Shown: positions 52,089 through 61,581, numbered from the stretch's first letter. The stretch is 64,000 nucleotides of DNA from Dokdonia donghaensis DSW-1 (GCF_001653755.1 NZ_CP015125.1:2861501-2925500); one strand, 5' to 3'. The notes: generated by a model not told the origin, from the letters alone. Translations and numbers: made by a program.

Positions 52089-52553
52089 ATGAAAAACATC
52101 CGATATAAAGAGACACAATACTTTCGCTCGCTCATTATTATAATAACTACTTGACTCGTGGGTGTATCTGCATTTTTTAGTACGGAAGCATCTAGCGGAA
52201 GTTCTGTTTACATAGCGACGTCCCTATTATTTATTGTAATAATTATATTGTTTTATAAGCTAGATATAATTATCACAGAAAGGAATGCGATTTTGAGTTT
52301 TGGAGTGGGTCTGGTAAAGAGAAAACTCCCTATAAACCAACTAAATCTTGAGACCGCTCAAATAATAAAGACAACATTGCTCTGGGGAATAGGCTATAGA
52401 TTTACACCTCACGGCACGCTGTTTAATACACGTGTGGGTGGGGCTCTTCACATTAAAACTAAAAATAAAAACTCAGAGTTCTTTGTGGTGACAGATAATA
52501 TAGTGGCTATAAAAACTGCTATAAAAAAAGCTCAAAGCATTAGTAATACTTAG
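52089..52553 (+). pseudogene. Small membrane/PH-like protein gene with an early in-frame stop
   Basis: ATG at 52089 opens MKNIRYKETQYFRSLIIII, then codon 22 is TGA (52152-52154), and the frame continues open for 133 codons in the same phase. A GTG two codons after the TGA (52158) could restart translation to give 131 aa, with one hydrophobic helix (YIATSLLFIVIIILFYK) and a PH-like soluble part (GIGYRFTPHGTLFNTRVGG). A TGG to TGA change is the simplest explanation. It may be a true pseudogene, a restart or a sequencing error. The 3' end overlaps the convergent esterase-like gene by 14 bp. Confidence 0.6.
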
Positions 52554-53910
52554 ACTTACCTAGGTAATCTTTTATTATTTCATTCCACTCAGGGCCTATG
52601 CGTAAAGCTGTTGTGTAAGGGATGGCATATAGATTTTCATAATTTGTATATCCAGATTTTAATAATTCTTCTAGATAAAAAAGAGAAGCATTAATATCTC
52701 CTTCGCGAGCACTAAGTCCTATAACTTGTATAAAAGCATCTTGGTTAGACGGGTTTACCAGTGTGCGTAATATATTTACAAAAAGTAATTTTTCTGGGGT
52801 GCTATTTTGTGCCTTTACAATCTCATATTGCTGCTCTACACTGTTTTGTACAAATCCTTTAAGACGTATAGCCGCCTTACGCTCTTGTTTACTACTTGCA
52901 GTACTATCTATTTTTACATCTAGCTCATCCATCTGGTAACTCCACCAGCCTAGGTTATCAAAAAACGCCTTTTGCGTGTCTTCTGCTAGGTAATACTTAA
53001 AATCTTCTGCTAGTAGACCTTCACCGTAGGTAATTACAGTGCTTCTATCACGCTTAGCGCGAAAAGCTTTATTAAAACGTATTTCCTTTGCGAGTTCTTT
53101 CTGGCTGTCTATATCAAGAATCTTCTTGTACTTATCTTTAAGCGCTGTCACAAAGTTATATGCATAAACGTGCTTTTGCTTTTTGTACAATAAATCTGCA
53201 AAGGCCATATCTGTATCATAAAATTGCTGCACGCGCTCTTCTTTTAAGTCCTCATCTATTAGAATATCTGTAAGCGCTGTCGCCAGGTAACCAGATTCTG
53301 GTAAGTCGCCTCCATCATACACGTGATAACCCTTTATAAATTTATCTAAGCTATACCCTGTACCATAAGCACGTAGCTTATAAAACTGCTTACCCTCATC
53401 TGGTGAGAGTATAGACACCTTAAGTTTTGGGTTTTTACTAAGAAGCTTCTTGTCTAAAAATGCATCTCCTACCGCAATAAGACCATAAGTACTATTAGAC
53501 AACTGCGCGCTGGTACTCGTAACTAAACTTGCATCCCAAAAACCCGCAAGAATTATCCTGTCACGATCTATAGCATACTCATCATAAGAGCGGTTTATCA
53601 AATCCTCCATCTGTTTTAGTGCCGGCTTTATCGTGCTATCTAGCTCATAATTTGCTCCTATAACAATACTACTAGTGAGCGCGGCACCTATAGAAAACTG
53701 TTGCGTAATGAGATCTCCCCTTCCTTTCTCATCAAATACAAATACTACAGGATATTTACTCTGTGCATCATAATCTCTAGGTAGGTATATCGCATACGTT
53801 TTGTCAGAAGTGGGGTCTTGCTTCACCTTGGGATGCACCATACCAGGTGTAATAGCAGATTGCCCAAAAGTGATAGATGTAATAAGGAGTAAAAAATAAA
53901 AATTGCGCAT
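52540..53910 (-). CDS. Esterase-like alpha/beta-hydrolase protein with altered nucleophile elbow
   Basis: 456 aa, signal peptide ending ITFGQ, so exported. The N-terminal 220 residues resemble an alpha/beta-hydrolase (poly(3-hydroxybutyrate) depolymerase/esterase-like): KYPVVFVFDEKGRGDL, DRIILAGFWDASLVTS and LKVSILSPDEGKQFY. At the nucleophile elbow, GxSxG is replaced by GFWDA, so the catalytic Ser appears lost. The rest (230 residues) is helical and TPR-like, ending YAIPYTTALRIGPEWNEI. It may be a non-enzymatic binding protein. Convergent with the broken gene at 52089. Confidence 0.75.
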   Translation of the reverse strand: MRNFYFLLLITSITFGQSAITPGMVHPKVKQDPTSDKTYAIYLPRDYDAQSKYPVVFVFDEKGRGDLITQQFSIGAALTSSIVIGANYELDSTIKPALKQMEDLINRSYDEYAIDRDRIILAGFWDASLVTSTSAQLSNSTYGLIAVGDAFLDKKLLSKNPKLKVSILSPDEGKQFYKLRAYGTGYSLDKFIKGYHVYDGGDLPESGYLATALTDILIDEDLKEERVQQFYDTDMAFADLLYKKQKHVYAYNFVTALKDKYKKILDIDSQKELAKEIRFNKAFRAKRDRSTVITYGEGLLAEDFKYYLAEDTQKAFFDNLGWWSYQMDELDVKIDSTASSKQERKAAIRLKGFVQNSVEQQYEIVKAQNSTPEKLLFVNILRTLVNPSNQDAFIQVIGLSAREGDINASLFYLEELLKSGYTNYENLYAIPYTTALRIGPEWNEIIKDYLGKSKYY

Positions 53911-54039
53911 ACAGTATAATAATGAATATTGCAGGTATCAAAAACCGTGCACAAAATAAAGGTAGCACATTCTGAACATTCTTTTAAGATGATTGTACAA
54001 TAATTATTTCCGTATTTTTAGTGGTACAAATCAATCCAA

Positions 54040-56577
54040 ATGAAACACAAGATTCTATTACTGACTGTGGTTTTTTTCGCTTTCGCGAAAGCGTTATCAC
54101 CGCAACTACACGCACAAGATTATTTTACAGGCAAGTATGCTCCTTTTGACTCCGCCATCCCGTCACCTGCAGAGTTTCTGGGGTACGATATAGGCGAGCA
54201 ACATACCCGCCACGACCAGATTGTAGCGTACTTGCAAGAACTAGCAGAGGTATCAAACCAGGCTACCATAGCACAATACGGCAAGTCACACGAAAGCCGA
54301 AAGCTGGTGATGCTCACCATATCTACTGCAGAAAACCTTGCAAACTTGCCAGCCATTAAAAAACAACATCTCGCCTTTGTAGACACAAAGCAAAATGTGA
54401 CTAATTATAATGAAGTACCCGTTTTTATACAACTAGGGTATAATGTGCACGGTAATGAACCATCAAGTTCTGAGGCGGCATTGCTTACTGCATACACACT
54501 AGTAGCATCACAACATCCAGATATTGTAAACTACCGTAAAAACAGTGTTATCTTTTTAGACCCTACCATAAACCCAGATGGTCGCGATCGCCACACACAG
54601 TGGGCAAATAGTTATAAAGGCTCACCACTTGTATCTGATAATATAGACGCTGAGCATACAGAAATGTGGCCACGCGGAAGGACAAATCACTACTGGTTTG
54701 ACCTCAACAGAGACTGGTTACTCGCTATTAACCCAGAGAGCCGTGGTAAACTAGACTGGTATCACGACTGGTATCCTAATGTGGTTACAGATTTTCACGA
54801 GATGGGTACAAATAGTACACACTTCTTTGAGCCTATGTTACCTATAGGAAGTAAAGACCCTATTATGCCTAAGGAAAATTATGAGGAGCTCAATAACCTT
54901 TTTGCGCCATACTTCTCTAGTGCGTTAGATGAGATAGGGAGTTTCTATTTTACAAAAGAAGCCTTTGACGGCACCTACCCAGGCTACGGATCTTCATATC
55001 CAGATTTACAAGGAGCGCTCGCCTTACTTTTTGAGCAAGCAAGTAGCCGTGGTCATTTACAAGACACAGATTTTGGCACCATTAGTTTTCCATTTACAAT
55101 AAGAAACCAGTTTACATCTGGAATGGCTACCGTAAAGGCCGCTGTAGAGAACAAAGCAAGACTACGAGAGTATCAACAAGAGTTCTTTAAAAGCGCCTTT
55201 AAGAAAGCAAAAACAGATCAAGCAGCCGCATACGAGTTTGGTGATCCTTATGATGCAAATAGAACAAAGGCTTTTATAGATAAACTCTTAAAGCACCGTA
55301 TTAAACTATATGATAAAGGTGATGGTCGTTATGTAGTACCTATTAACCAAGCTCAAAAAAGAATGGTTCAATCGTTTTTTGAAACTTATAGTACCTACCG
55401 TGATAGTGTATACTATGATGCCAGCGCGTGGTCTGTAGGTAACTTTTACAATATGCGTTACAAAGGTTTGAACAGCACACCAAGTTTAGGAAAAGAGATC
55501 ACCACAACAGATAATTTAGTACGCGTAGCGCCACTTACAAAAACAAGCTATGCCTACCTTATCGATTATGATGATTATAATGCACCAGCACTACTTAACC
55601 ACCTACAAAAAGAAGGACTCGTGCTTGCCACCGCTTTTAAACCGTTTACAGCAAATACTACAAGCGGTAAAAGGGATTTTAATTATGGTACACTTATGCT
55701 ACCAGTAAGTCGTCAAGATGAGACCGAAGATGAAGTATATGACATACTAGCAGCCGCACAACAAAAATATCAAGTACCTATTTATGCAGCAAATACTGGC
55801 TTTAGCATAAAAGGAATTGATTTAGGAAGCCGAAACTTTCAAAAAATAGACGCTCCTAAGGCACTTATGGTTATAGGTAATGGTACTAGCTCTTATGAGG
55901 CTGGAGAGGTATGGCACTTGCTTGACACACGTGTGCATATGCCTATCACAAAAGTGATGATGAGCAACTTTAACCGTGTAGATTTAAATAAGTACAACAC
56001 GCTAGTGATGGTATCTGGTAACTACAACGCCATATCAGATAGGCAGCAAAATAACCTGAAAGCTTGGATTGCTCAAGGTAATACTCTTATTACTTCTGGA
56101 ACTGCGAGTAGCTGGGCTATAAAATCAAAAATTGCTACGGGTAAACTTACAAAAGATAAGAAAGAAGACTCCACAAAGACCGAAGAGCGCAAACCTTATG
56201 TAAACAAAGGTCCTAACCGTGGTAAGGAGCGTCTAGGCGGAGCCATTTTTCAGGTAGATCTGGACTTAACACACCCACTCGCTTTTGGCTACAGATATAA
56301 TACACTACCTGTTTATAAGAACAATAACGTGTGGTTACAACCTTCAAATAGTGAGTATAATACCGTTGCACAATACACAGACACCCCTCATATAGACGGA
56401 TTTATATCTGATAAAAACTTAAATGACTTTATGAAAAAGAGTGCCTCACTTATCGTTTCTCCGCAAGGTAGAGGTCGTGTGGTCCTTTTTGCAGATAATC
56501 CTAACTTTAGAGGAAGCTGGTATGGTACCAATAAACTCTTTCTTAACGCAATCTTCTTCGGGAGTTTAATAAACTAG
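54040..56577 (+). CDS. M14-family zinc carboxypeptidase
   Basis: 845 aa, exported. The signal peptide KILLLTVVFFAFAKALS contains the AFAKA translation of the genomic palindrome. Zinc ligands are HGNEP (HxxE) and, further on, TDFHEMG; the substrate-binding RNHYWFDLNRDW-like stretch (RTNHYWFDLNRDWL) is the Asn-Arg of the family. The C-terminal half is a long beta-rich extension (after residue 400) with LMVIGNGTSSYEAGEVWHLL, a glutamine-amidotransferase-like fold. It removes C-terminal residues from peptides, possibly at the surface. The next gene follows after 2 bp. Confidence 0.9.
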   Translation: MKHKILLLTVVFFAFAKALSPQLHAQDYFTGKYAPFDSAIPSPAEFLGYDIGEQHTRHDQIVAYLQELAEVSNQATIAQYGKSHESRKLVMLTISTAENLANLPAIKKQHLAFVDTKQNVTNYNEVPVFIQLGYNVHGNEPSSSEAALLTAYTLVASQHPDIVNYRKNSVIFLDPTINPDGRDRHTQWANSYKGSPLVSDNIDAEHTEMWPRGRTNHYWFDLNRDWLLAINPESRGKLDWYHDWYPNVVTDFHEMGTNSTHFFEPMLPIGSKDPIMPKENYEELNNLFAPYFSSALDEIGSFYFTKEAFDGTYPGYGSSYPDLQGALALLFEQASSRGHLQDTDFGTISFPFTIRNQFTSGMATVKAAVENKARLREYQQEFFKSAFKKAKTDQAAAYEFGDPYDANRTKAFIDKLLKHRIKLYDKGDGRYVVPINQAQKRMVQSFFETYSTYRDSVYYDASAWSVGNFYNMRYKGLNSTPSLGKEITTTDNLVRVAPLTKTSYAYLIDYDDYNAPALLNHLQKEGLVLATAFKPFTANTTSGKRDFNYGTLMLPVSRQDETEDEVYDILAAAQQKYQVPIYAANTGFSIKGIDLGSRNFQKIDAPKALMVIGNGTSSYEAGEVWHLLDTRVHMPITKVMMSNFNRVDLNKYNTLVMVSGNYNAISDRQQNNLKAWIAQGNTLITSGTASSWAIKSKIATGKLTKDKKEDSTKTEERKPYVNKGPNRGKERLGGAIFQVDLDLTHPLAFGYRYNTLPVYKNNNVWLQPSNSEYNTVAQYTDTPHIDGFISDKNLNDFMKKSASLIVSPQGRGRVVLFADNPNFRGSWYGTNKLFLNAIFFGSLIN

Positions 56578-56579
56578 TT

Positions 56580-58148
56580 ATGCATAAATCAATTATCACA
56601 TTTATATGCGGAGTGTTGTTTTTTTCCGCTTTCGCGAAAGCGCAATCACCCCTACAAGAAGGTCCTTTTAATCAGCTCATCATACGTGGCGTAACGCTCA
56701 TAAATGGTAATGGAGCACCACCGATAAGCCCTGTAGATATCGTAGTAGAAGGAAATAAAATCACCGAAATTAAAGTAGTAGGATATCCAGGTGTAGCGAT
56801 TAACGAAGCAAAACGCCCAAAACTACGTGCAGGCGGAAAAGAGCTAGATGCAAATGGAATGTACCTTTTACCAGGGTTTGTAGATTGTCACGTGCACATA
56901 GGTGGAGAAGCTCAAGGAGCAGATCCAGATTATGTTTTTAAACTATGGATGGCGCACGGCGTTACCACCGTACGTGAGGTATCTGGTAGGAGTCGTGACT
57001 TTACCTTAGACCTCAAGAAAAAATCTAAAAACAATAGTATAATTGCGCCCCGTATCATCTCGCATACGGGCTTTGGCCAAGGTAGTAAGGAGACTATAAC
57101 TACAGCACAACAAGCAAGAGCTTGGGTTCAAAATAATAGTAAAAATGGTTCAGACGGGATTAAGTTTTTTGGCGCTCCACCAGAGGTTATGCAAGCAGCT
57201 CTTGAAGAAAACAAGAAACTGGGACTTACCTCATCTATGCACCACGCTCAAATGAGCGTCGCACGCTGGAATGTACTTAACAGTGCACGTGCTGGACTTA
57301 CGTCTATGGAGCACTGGTACGGACTACCAGAGGCACTGTTTGAAAACACGACGGTACAAAACTATCCGCTTGACTATAACTATAATAATGAGCAACACCG
57401 TTTTGGGGAAGCAGGACGCCTATGGGCACAAGCGGCTAAACCAGGGTCTGAAAAATGGAATACAGTTATGGAGGAGCTTATCGCTCTAGATTTCACACTA
57501 GATCCTACCTTTAATATTTATGAAGCCAGTCGTGACTTAATGAGAGCAAGAAGAGCCGAGTGGCACGAAGACTACACCCTTCCTTCCTTATGGAGATTTT
57601 ATCAACCTAGTAAAATATCACACGGTAGCTACTGGCACTTCTGGGGTACAGAAGAAGAAGTACACTGGAAGAATAATTACCGTATGTGGATGGCTTTTGT
57701 AAATGAATATAAAAACAGAGGTGGTCGTGTAACTGTAGGTACAGATTCTGGCTTTATTTTTCAGTTATATGGATTTGCATACCCTAGAGAGTTAGAGCTA
57801 CTTAGGGAAGCAGGTTTTCATCCTCTGGAAGTCATAAGAGCGGCAACCCTCAATGGGGCAGAATTGCTTAATATGGACGACCAAGTGGGCTCTGTAGAAG
57901 TAAATAAACTTGCAGACTTTGTCATCGTAGAAGAAAACCCATTACAAAATCTCAAAGTACTTTATGGAACAGGCGCTATAAAACTAACAGATGATAATGA
58001 AGTAGTGCGTGTAGGTGGAGTTAAGTACACCATAAAAGACGGGATAATCTATGATGCAAAAGAACTTTTGAGAGATGTAAAAAGCCAAGTAGATAAGGCA
58101 AAAAAGGAAGAAAACTTCACACTAAAACAACCGGGAGTTAATGATTAA
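56580..58148 (+). CDS. Exported amidohydrolase
   Basis: 522 aa. Signal peptide GVLFFSAFAKAQ again carries the AFAKA palindrome translation at its cleavage end. Amidohydrolase metal motifs are GFVDCHVHIGG (HxH), SSMHHAQMS, SMEHWYGL and VTVGTDSGF (metal Asp), then SVEVNKLADFVIVEENPL of the composite domain. Together with the peptidase gene 2 bp upstream it probably acts on peptide breakdown products in the periplasm. Larger than the cassette-borne amidohydrolase and clearly a different subfamily. Confidence 0.9.
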   Translation: MHKSIITFICGVLFFSAFAKAQSPLQEGPFNQLIIRGVTLINGNGAPPISPVDIVVEGNKITEIKVVGYPGVAINEAKRPKLRAGGKELDANGMYLLPGFVDCHVHIGGEAQGADPDYVFKLWMAHGVTTVREVSGRSRDFTLDLKKKSKNNSIIAPRIISHTGFGQGSKETITTAQQARAWVQNNSKNGSDGIKFFGAPPEVMQAALEENKKLGLTSSMHHAQMSVARWNVLNSARAGLTSMEHWYGLPEALFENTTVQNYPLDYNYNNEQHRFGEAGRLWAQAAKPGSEKWNTVMEELIALDFTLDPTFNIYEASRDLMRARRAEWHEDYTLPSLWRFYQPSKISHGSYWHFWGTEEEVHWKNNYRMWMAFVNEYKNRGGRVTVGTDSGFIFQLYGFAYPRELELLREAGFHPLEVIRAATLNGAELLNMDDQVGSVEVNKLADFVIVEENPLQNLKVLYGTGAIKLTDDNEVVRVGGVKYTIKDGIIYDAKELLRDVKSQVDKAKKEENFTLKQPGVND

Positions 58149-58305
58149 ATAATATATTTTATGACTTCACATCAGATAAACTGCATAATTTTATCGCTGT
58201 AACGGAATTATTCGTAAAATGTAGGGTTCAAAAATTTTTAAATTACTTAGACGCAACCTTTTACATATTTTAGTATCTATAAAGTGAAACCATAAAACTA
58301 TCAAG

Positions 58306-58413
58306 ATGATACGCATTGAATTTAATAACAAACTGATCCTAATTAATAAGTCAATACTTATTGTATCTGTTATTATACTCGCCTTATGTGCTATGCTATT
58401 TTTCTTTATGTAG
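58306..58413 (+). CDS. Possible small membrane protein, 35 aa
   Basis: In the 343-bp gap after the amidohydrolase gene, ATG 58306 opens a 35-codon frame: a polar start (MIRIEFNNKLILINK), one hydrophobic helix (SILIVSVIILALCAMLFFF) and stop. The topology is plausible and it is followed by a terminator hairpin at 58441. There is no homology I recognise, and short AT-rich frames with hydrophobic codons arise by chance, so this is only a candidate. The rest of the gap holds nothing else I can assign. Confidence 0.35.
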   Translation: MIRIEFNNKLILINKSILIVSVIILALCAMLFFFM

Positions 58414-58440
58414 CGGTATTTTACAATTAACACTTAAAAT

Positions 58441-58476
58441 AAAAACGCCCCATACAGTTATGTATGGGGCGTTTCT
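58441..58476 (-). terminator. Terminator of ettA
   Basis: AAAAACGCCCCATACA, short loop, TGTATGGGGCGTTT. The run of T on the minus strand (plus A run at 58439-58445) places it as the ettA terminator; it may also serve the plus strand. Confidence 0.8.
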
Positions 58477-58492
58477 CATTGTATGTAATTAC

Positions 58493-60184
58493 TTACCTTA
58501 CTAACTTCTTGTATTTAATACGCTTAGGCATTAAATCACCACCTAATCTCTTTTTCTTATTAGCCTCATATTCTGAGAAGCTACCTTCAAAGAAATACAC
58601 TTGACTATCTCCCTCAAAAGCAAGAATGTGAGTACATATACGATCTAAGAACCAGCGGTCGTGACTAATTACTACTGCACAGCCTGCAAAGTTCTCTAGT
58701 CCTTCTTCTAGCGCTCTTAGTGTGTTTACATCAAGGTCGTTTGTAGGCTCATCCAGTAATAGTACGTTTCCTTCCTCTCTTAAAGTCATCGCAAGGTGTA
58801 AACGGTTGCGCTCACCACCAGATAGTGTTGCTACTTTCTTATTTTGCTCACTACCCGAGAAGTTAAATCTACTTAAGTATGCCCTAGAGTTTACTTCCTT
58901 ACCTCCCATCATTACAAGCTCTTGCTCGTCTGAGAAGTTTTGCCAGATAGTTTTCTCTGGGTCTATATTGCTGTGACTCTGGTCTACATATGCGATTTGA
59001 GCAGTCTCTCCTACGTTAAAGGTTCCTTTATCTGGAGCCTCTTCACCCATAATCATTTTAAAGATAGTAGTCTTACCAGCTCCGTTAGGACCTATAATAC
59101 CAACGATACCAGCCTGCGGCAAATTAAAGTTAAGGTCTTCATAGAGTAACTTATCGCCAAAGGCTTTACTCACTCCAGATGCCTCAATAACATTAGTACC
59201 AAGACGTGGCCCATTAGGGATATAGATTTCAAGCTTCTCATCTACTTGCTTTTGATCTTGACTCATCATCTTGTCATAGTTCTGTAAACGAGCTTTTTGT
59301 TTAGTCTGGCGACCTTTGGCTCCTTGACGTACCCACTCTAGCTCTCGTTCTAATGTTTTTTGCCTTTTTGAAGCGGTCTTACTCTCTTGCGCCATACGCT
59401 TAGACTTCTGGTCTAGCCAAGAAGAGTAGTTTCCTTTCCAAGGGATTCCTTCTCCTCTATCTAGTTCTAATATCCATCCTGCTACGTTATCAAGGAAGTA
59501 ACGGTCGTGAGTTACAGCTATTACCGTTCCTTTATATTGTGCAAGGTGGTGCTCTAACCAGTGCACAGACTCTGCGTCAAGGTGGTTAGTAGGCTCATCT
59601 AGTAATAATACATCTGGCTCTTGTAATAATAATCTACATAAAGCCACACGACGCTTTTCTCCTCCAGAGAGTACACCCACTTTTTGATCTGCCGGTGGGG
59701 TGCGTAGTGCATCCATCGCGATCTCTAGTTTTGTATCTAGCTCCCAGGCACCGCGAGCATCTATCTCATCTTGCAAGACTGCCTGGCGTGCCATAAGCTT
59801 ATCCATCTTATCTGCATCTGAGTATACCTCTTCTAGACCAAATGAATCATTAATTTTATTGTACTCATCAAGAATAGCAACCGTTTCGGCAGCTCCTTCT
59901 TTTACAATCTCAAGAACCGTTTTTTCTGGATCTAGCTTAGGCTCTTGCTCGAGATACCCTACAGAAAATTCTTTATCTGAAGTTACATCTCCTTGAAAGT
60001 TTGTATCTAATCCTGCGATGATTTTCATCAACGTAGATTTACCAGAACCGTTAAGACCTAAGATTCCTATTTTTGCTCCATAAAAGAAGCTTAGGTATAT
60101 CTTTTTAAGTACAGGTGTCTGTGCTCCAGGAAACGTTTTTGAAACGCCCTGCATTGAAAATATGATCTTTTTATCGTCGCTCAT
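58493..60184 (-). CDS. ettA: Energy-dependent translational throttle protein (ABC-F)
   Basis: 563 aa with two ABC domains: Walker A GLNGSGKST and GPNGAGKTT, signatures LSGGEKRRVALC and LSGGERNRLHLA, Walker B VLLLDEPTNHLD and VLLLDEPTNDLD. No membrane segments; it is an ABC-F protein that binds the ribosomal E site and gates the first peptide bond by ATP level. The linker (KMAQESKTASKRQKTLERELEW-like) carries the P-site tRNA interaction motif region. The family-typical C-terminal lysine-rich tail is present. A palindrome GCTTTCGCGAAAGC lies between it and pabB. Confidence 0.95.
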   Translation of the reverse strand: MSDDKKIIFSMQGVSKTFPGAQTPVLKKIYLSFFYGAKIGILGLNGSGKSTLMKIIAGLDTNFQGDVTSDKEFSVGYLEQEPKLDPEKTVLEIVKEGAAETVAILDEYNKINDSFGLEEVYSDADKMDKLMARQAVLQDEIDARGAWELDTKLEIAMDALRTPPADQKVGVLSGGEKRRVALCRLLLQEPDVLLLDEPTNHLDAESVHWLEHHLAQYKGTVIAVTHDRYFLDNVAGWILELDRGEGIPWKGNYSSWLDQKSKRMAQESKTASKRQKTLERELEWVRQGAKGRQTKQKARLQNYDKMMSQDQKQVDEKLEIYIPNGPRLGTNVIEASGVSKAFGDKLLYEDLNFNLPQAGIVGIIGPNGAGKTTIFKMIMGEEAPDKGTFNVGETAQIAYVDQSHSNIDPEKTIWQNFSDEQELVMMGGKEVNSRAYLSRFNFSGSEQNKKVATLSGGERNRLHLAMTLREEGNVLLLDEPTNDLDVNTLRALEEGLENFAGCAVVISHDRWFLDRICTHILAFEGDSQVYFFEGSFSEYEANKKKRLGGDLMPKRIKYKKLVR

Positions 60185-60282
60185 AATTTGGCTTTTGGCT
60201 CTAAGCTGTATGCTTTAAGCTAGTTGTTTTATTGTTAGTACGCTTTCGCGAAAGCGGAAGGCAAAAATACAAAATATCGCTA

Positions 60283-61581
60283 CTATTCTCCCTCTAAAAC
60301 AGCACGCATCGCCTTAGCCTTGAGTAAGCACTCTTCATACTCACTATCTGGGTCAGAACCAGCAGTGATGGCTCCGCCTACTGAGTATGAGATGTATTGT
60401 TTCTCTGCATTGTAGAGTATACTGCGTATGACTACATTAAAATCAAAATCGCCTGCCGGGGTAAAATAGCCCACTGAGCCGCTGTATAAACCCCGCTTTG
60501 ACTCTTCTAGTGACTCTATGATTTGCATTGCTCGCAATTTTGGCGCACCTGTCATACTTCCCATTGGGAAGGTGCTACGTATCACATCTACCGGTGAGAT
60601 GCCTACGCCTAGTTGTGAGGTAACGGTAGAGATCATTTGGTGAACTTGCTTAAAGGGGTATACCTCGCCTAACTCTTCTACTACAACAGATCCTCTGCGA
60701 GCTGTGCGAGACAGGTCGTTGCGCACGAGATCTACAATCATTATGTTTTCTGAGCGCTCTTTTGGGTTTTGTTGTAACGCTTTCGCGAAAGCGTAATCCT
60801 CCTCCTCATTATCACTACGTCTAGCTGTTCCCTTTATGGGCTGGGTAACAATCTTCTCTCCTATTTTTTTAATATACCGCTCTGGAGTTGCCGACAGCAA
60901 GTACTGATCTTCCATCCTCAAGTAGGTAGCAAATGGTGGGGTACTTATTGCATTGAGGCGCTCATATATTTCTAGCGGTGCAATGCTACCTGTCGCATAA
61001 AACTCTTGACACATATTTGCCTCATAAATATCACCTCTGTGTATGTGAGCAAGCATCTCACGTACCTTTTCTTTATAAGCTTCTTTGTGAATTTTGAGTT
61101 TTATAGATAATGGGTCTGCAGGGATATATGGTTGATAGTTTACACCATTGATTATCTCCTTATAATCCTCATCTATCTCATCATCTACCATACCTAGATA
61201 GTGCATCTCGAGGGTTTCACCCTTGAGTAAAAAAACCTTTTTAGGCTGAAAGAAATATAGGTCTGCAAAGTCGAGACTGTCATCATTTTTTGATGTAAGT
61301 CGCTCAGTATCATTCTTAAGATCATAACTGAGGTATCCAAAAATCCAATCTTTTGTTGTGCTTTGATACTCCTCCAGTTGATCAAAAGCTCCTTGATAAT
61401 CAGTCTTTAGACTTGTAAAAGCGTCTACTGCTAGTATGGCTTCGTACTCGGGATAATTTTGTCGTTCATAACTGTTACTATCAAGCCAGACAATATCTTC
61501 ATACTGCTGTGCCCAAGAAAGCAGTTGTTTCTTAAAGGCGTTAAGGTCTGTTATGGTTACGGTTTTTGTAGTACGATTCAC
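60283..61581 (-). CDS. pabB: Aminodeoxychorismate synthase component I
   Basis: 432 aa chorismate-binding enzyme. The C-terminal catalytic block is clear: QPIKGTARRSDNEEEDYAFA, PMGSMTGAPKLRAMQIIESL, and YSGSVGYFTPAGDFDFNVVI. It makes 4-amino-4-deoxychorismate for folate; a TrpE-like role is less likely because the N-terminal tryptophan-binding region is short. The start is uncertain. GTG at 61579-61581 (MNRTTKTVTI) fits the family and lies 5 bases after a TATTTTTA promoter-like element; an in-frame TTG at 61599 would add six residues. The palindrome at 60779 is translated as AFAKA here. Confidence 0.88.
   Translation of the reverse strand: MNRTTKTVTITDLNAFKKQLLSWAQQYEDIVWLDSNSYERQNYPEYEAILAVDAFTSLKTDYQGAFDQLEEYQSTTKDWIFGYLSYDLKNDTERLTSKNDDSLDFADLYFFQPKKVFLLKGETLEMHYLGMVDDEIDEDYKEIINGVNYQPYIPADPLSIKLKIHKEAYKEKVREMLAHIHRGDIYEANMCQEFYATGSIAPLEIYERLNAISTPPFATYLRMEDQYLLSATPERYIKKIGEKIVTQPIKGTARRSDNEEEDYAFAKALQQNPKERSENIMIVDLVRNDLSRTARRGSVVVEELGEVYPFKQVHQMISTVTSQLGVGISPVDVIRSTFPMGSMTGAPKLRAMQIIESLEESKRGLYSGSVGYFTPAGDFDFNVVIRSILYNAEKQYISYSVGGAITAGSDPDSEYEECLLKAKAMRAVLEGE

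Larger units (their letters stand above)
14954..60792. repeat. Dispersed 14-bp palindrome GCTTTCGCGAAAGC (17 exact copies)
   Basis: Exact copies start at 14954, 15612, 17509, 18336, 21698, 24095, 27181, 30571, 36054, 37877, 40850, 44046, 45242, 54079, 56628, 60242 and 60779. A one-mismatch copy is at 32461. About one 14-mer of a given sequence is expected per 2.7e8 bases, so this is strong enrichment. Several copies lie inside genes. None occurs in 1-14,953. It resembles highly iterated palindromes known from other bacteria. Confidence 0.9.
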
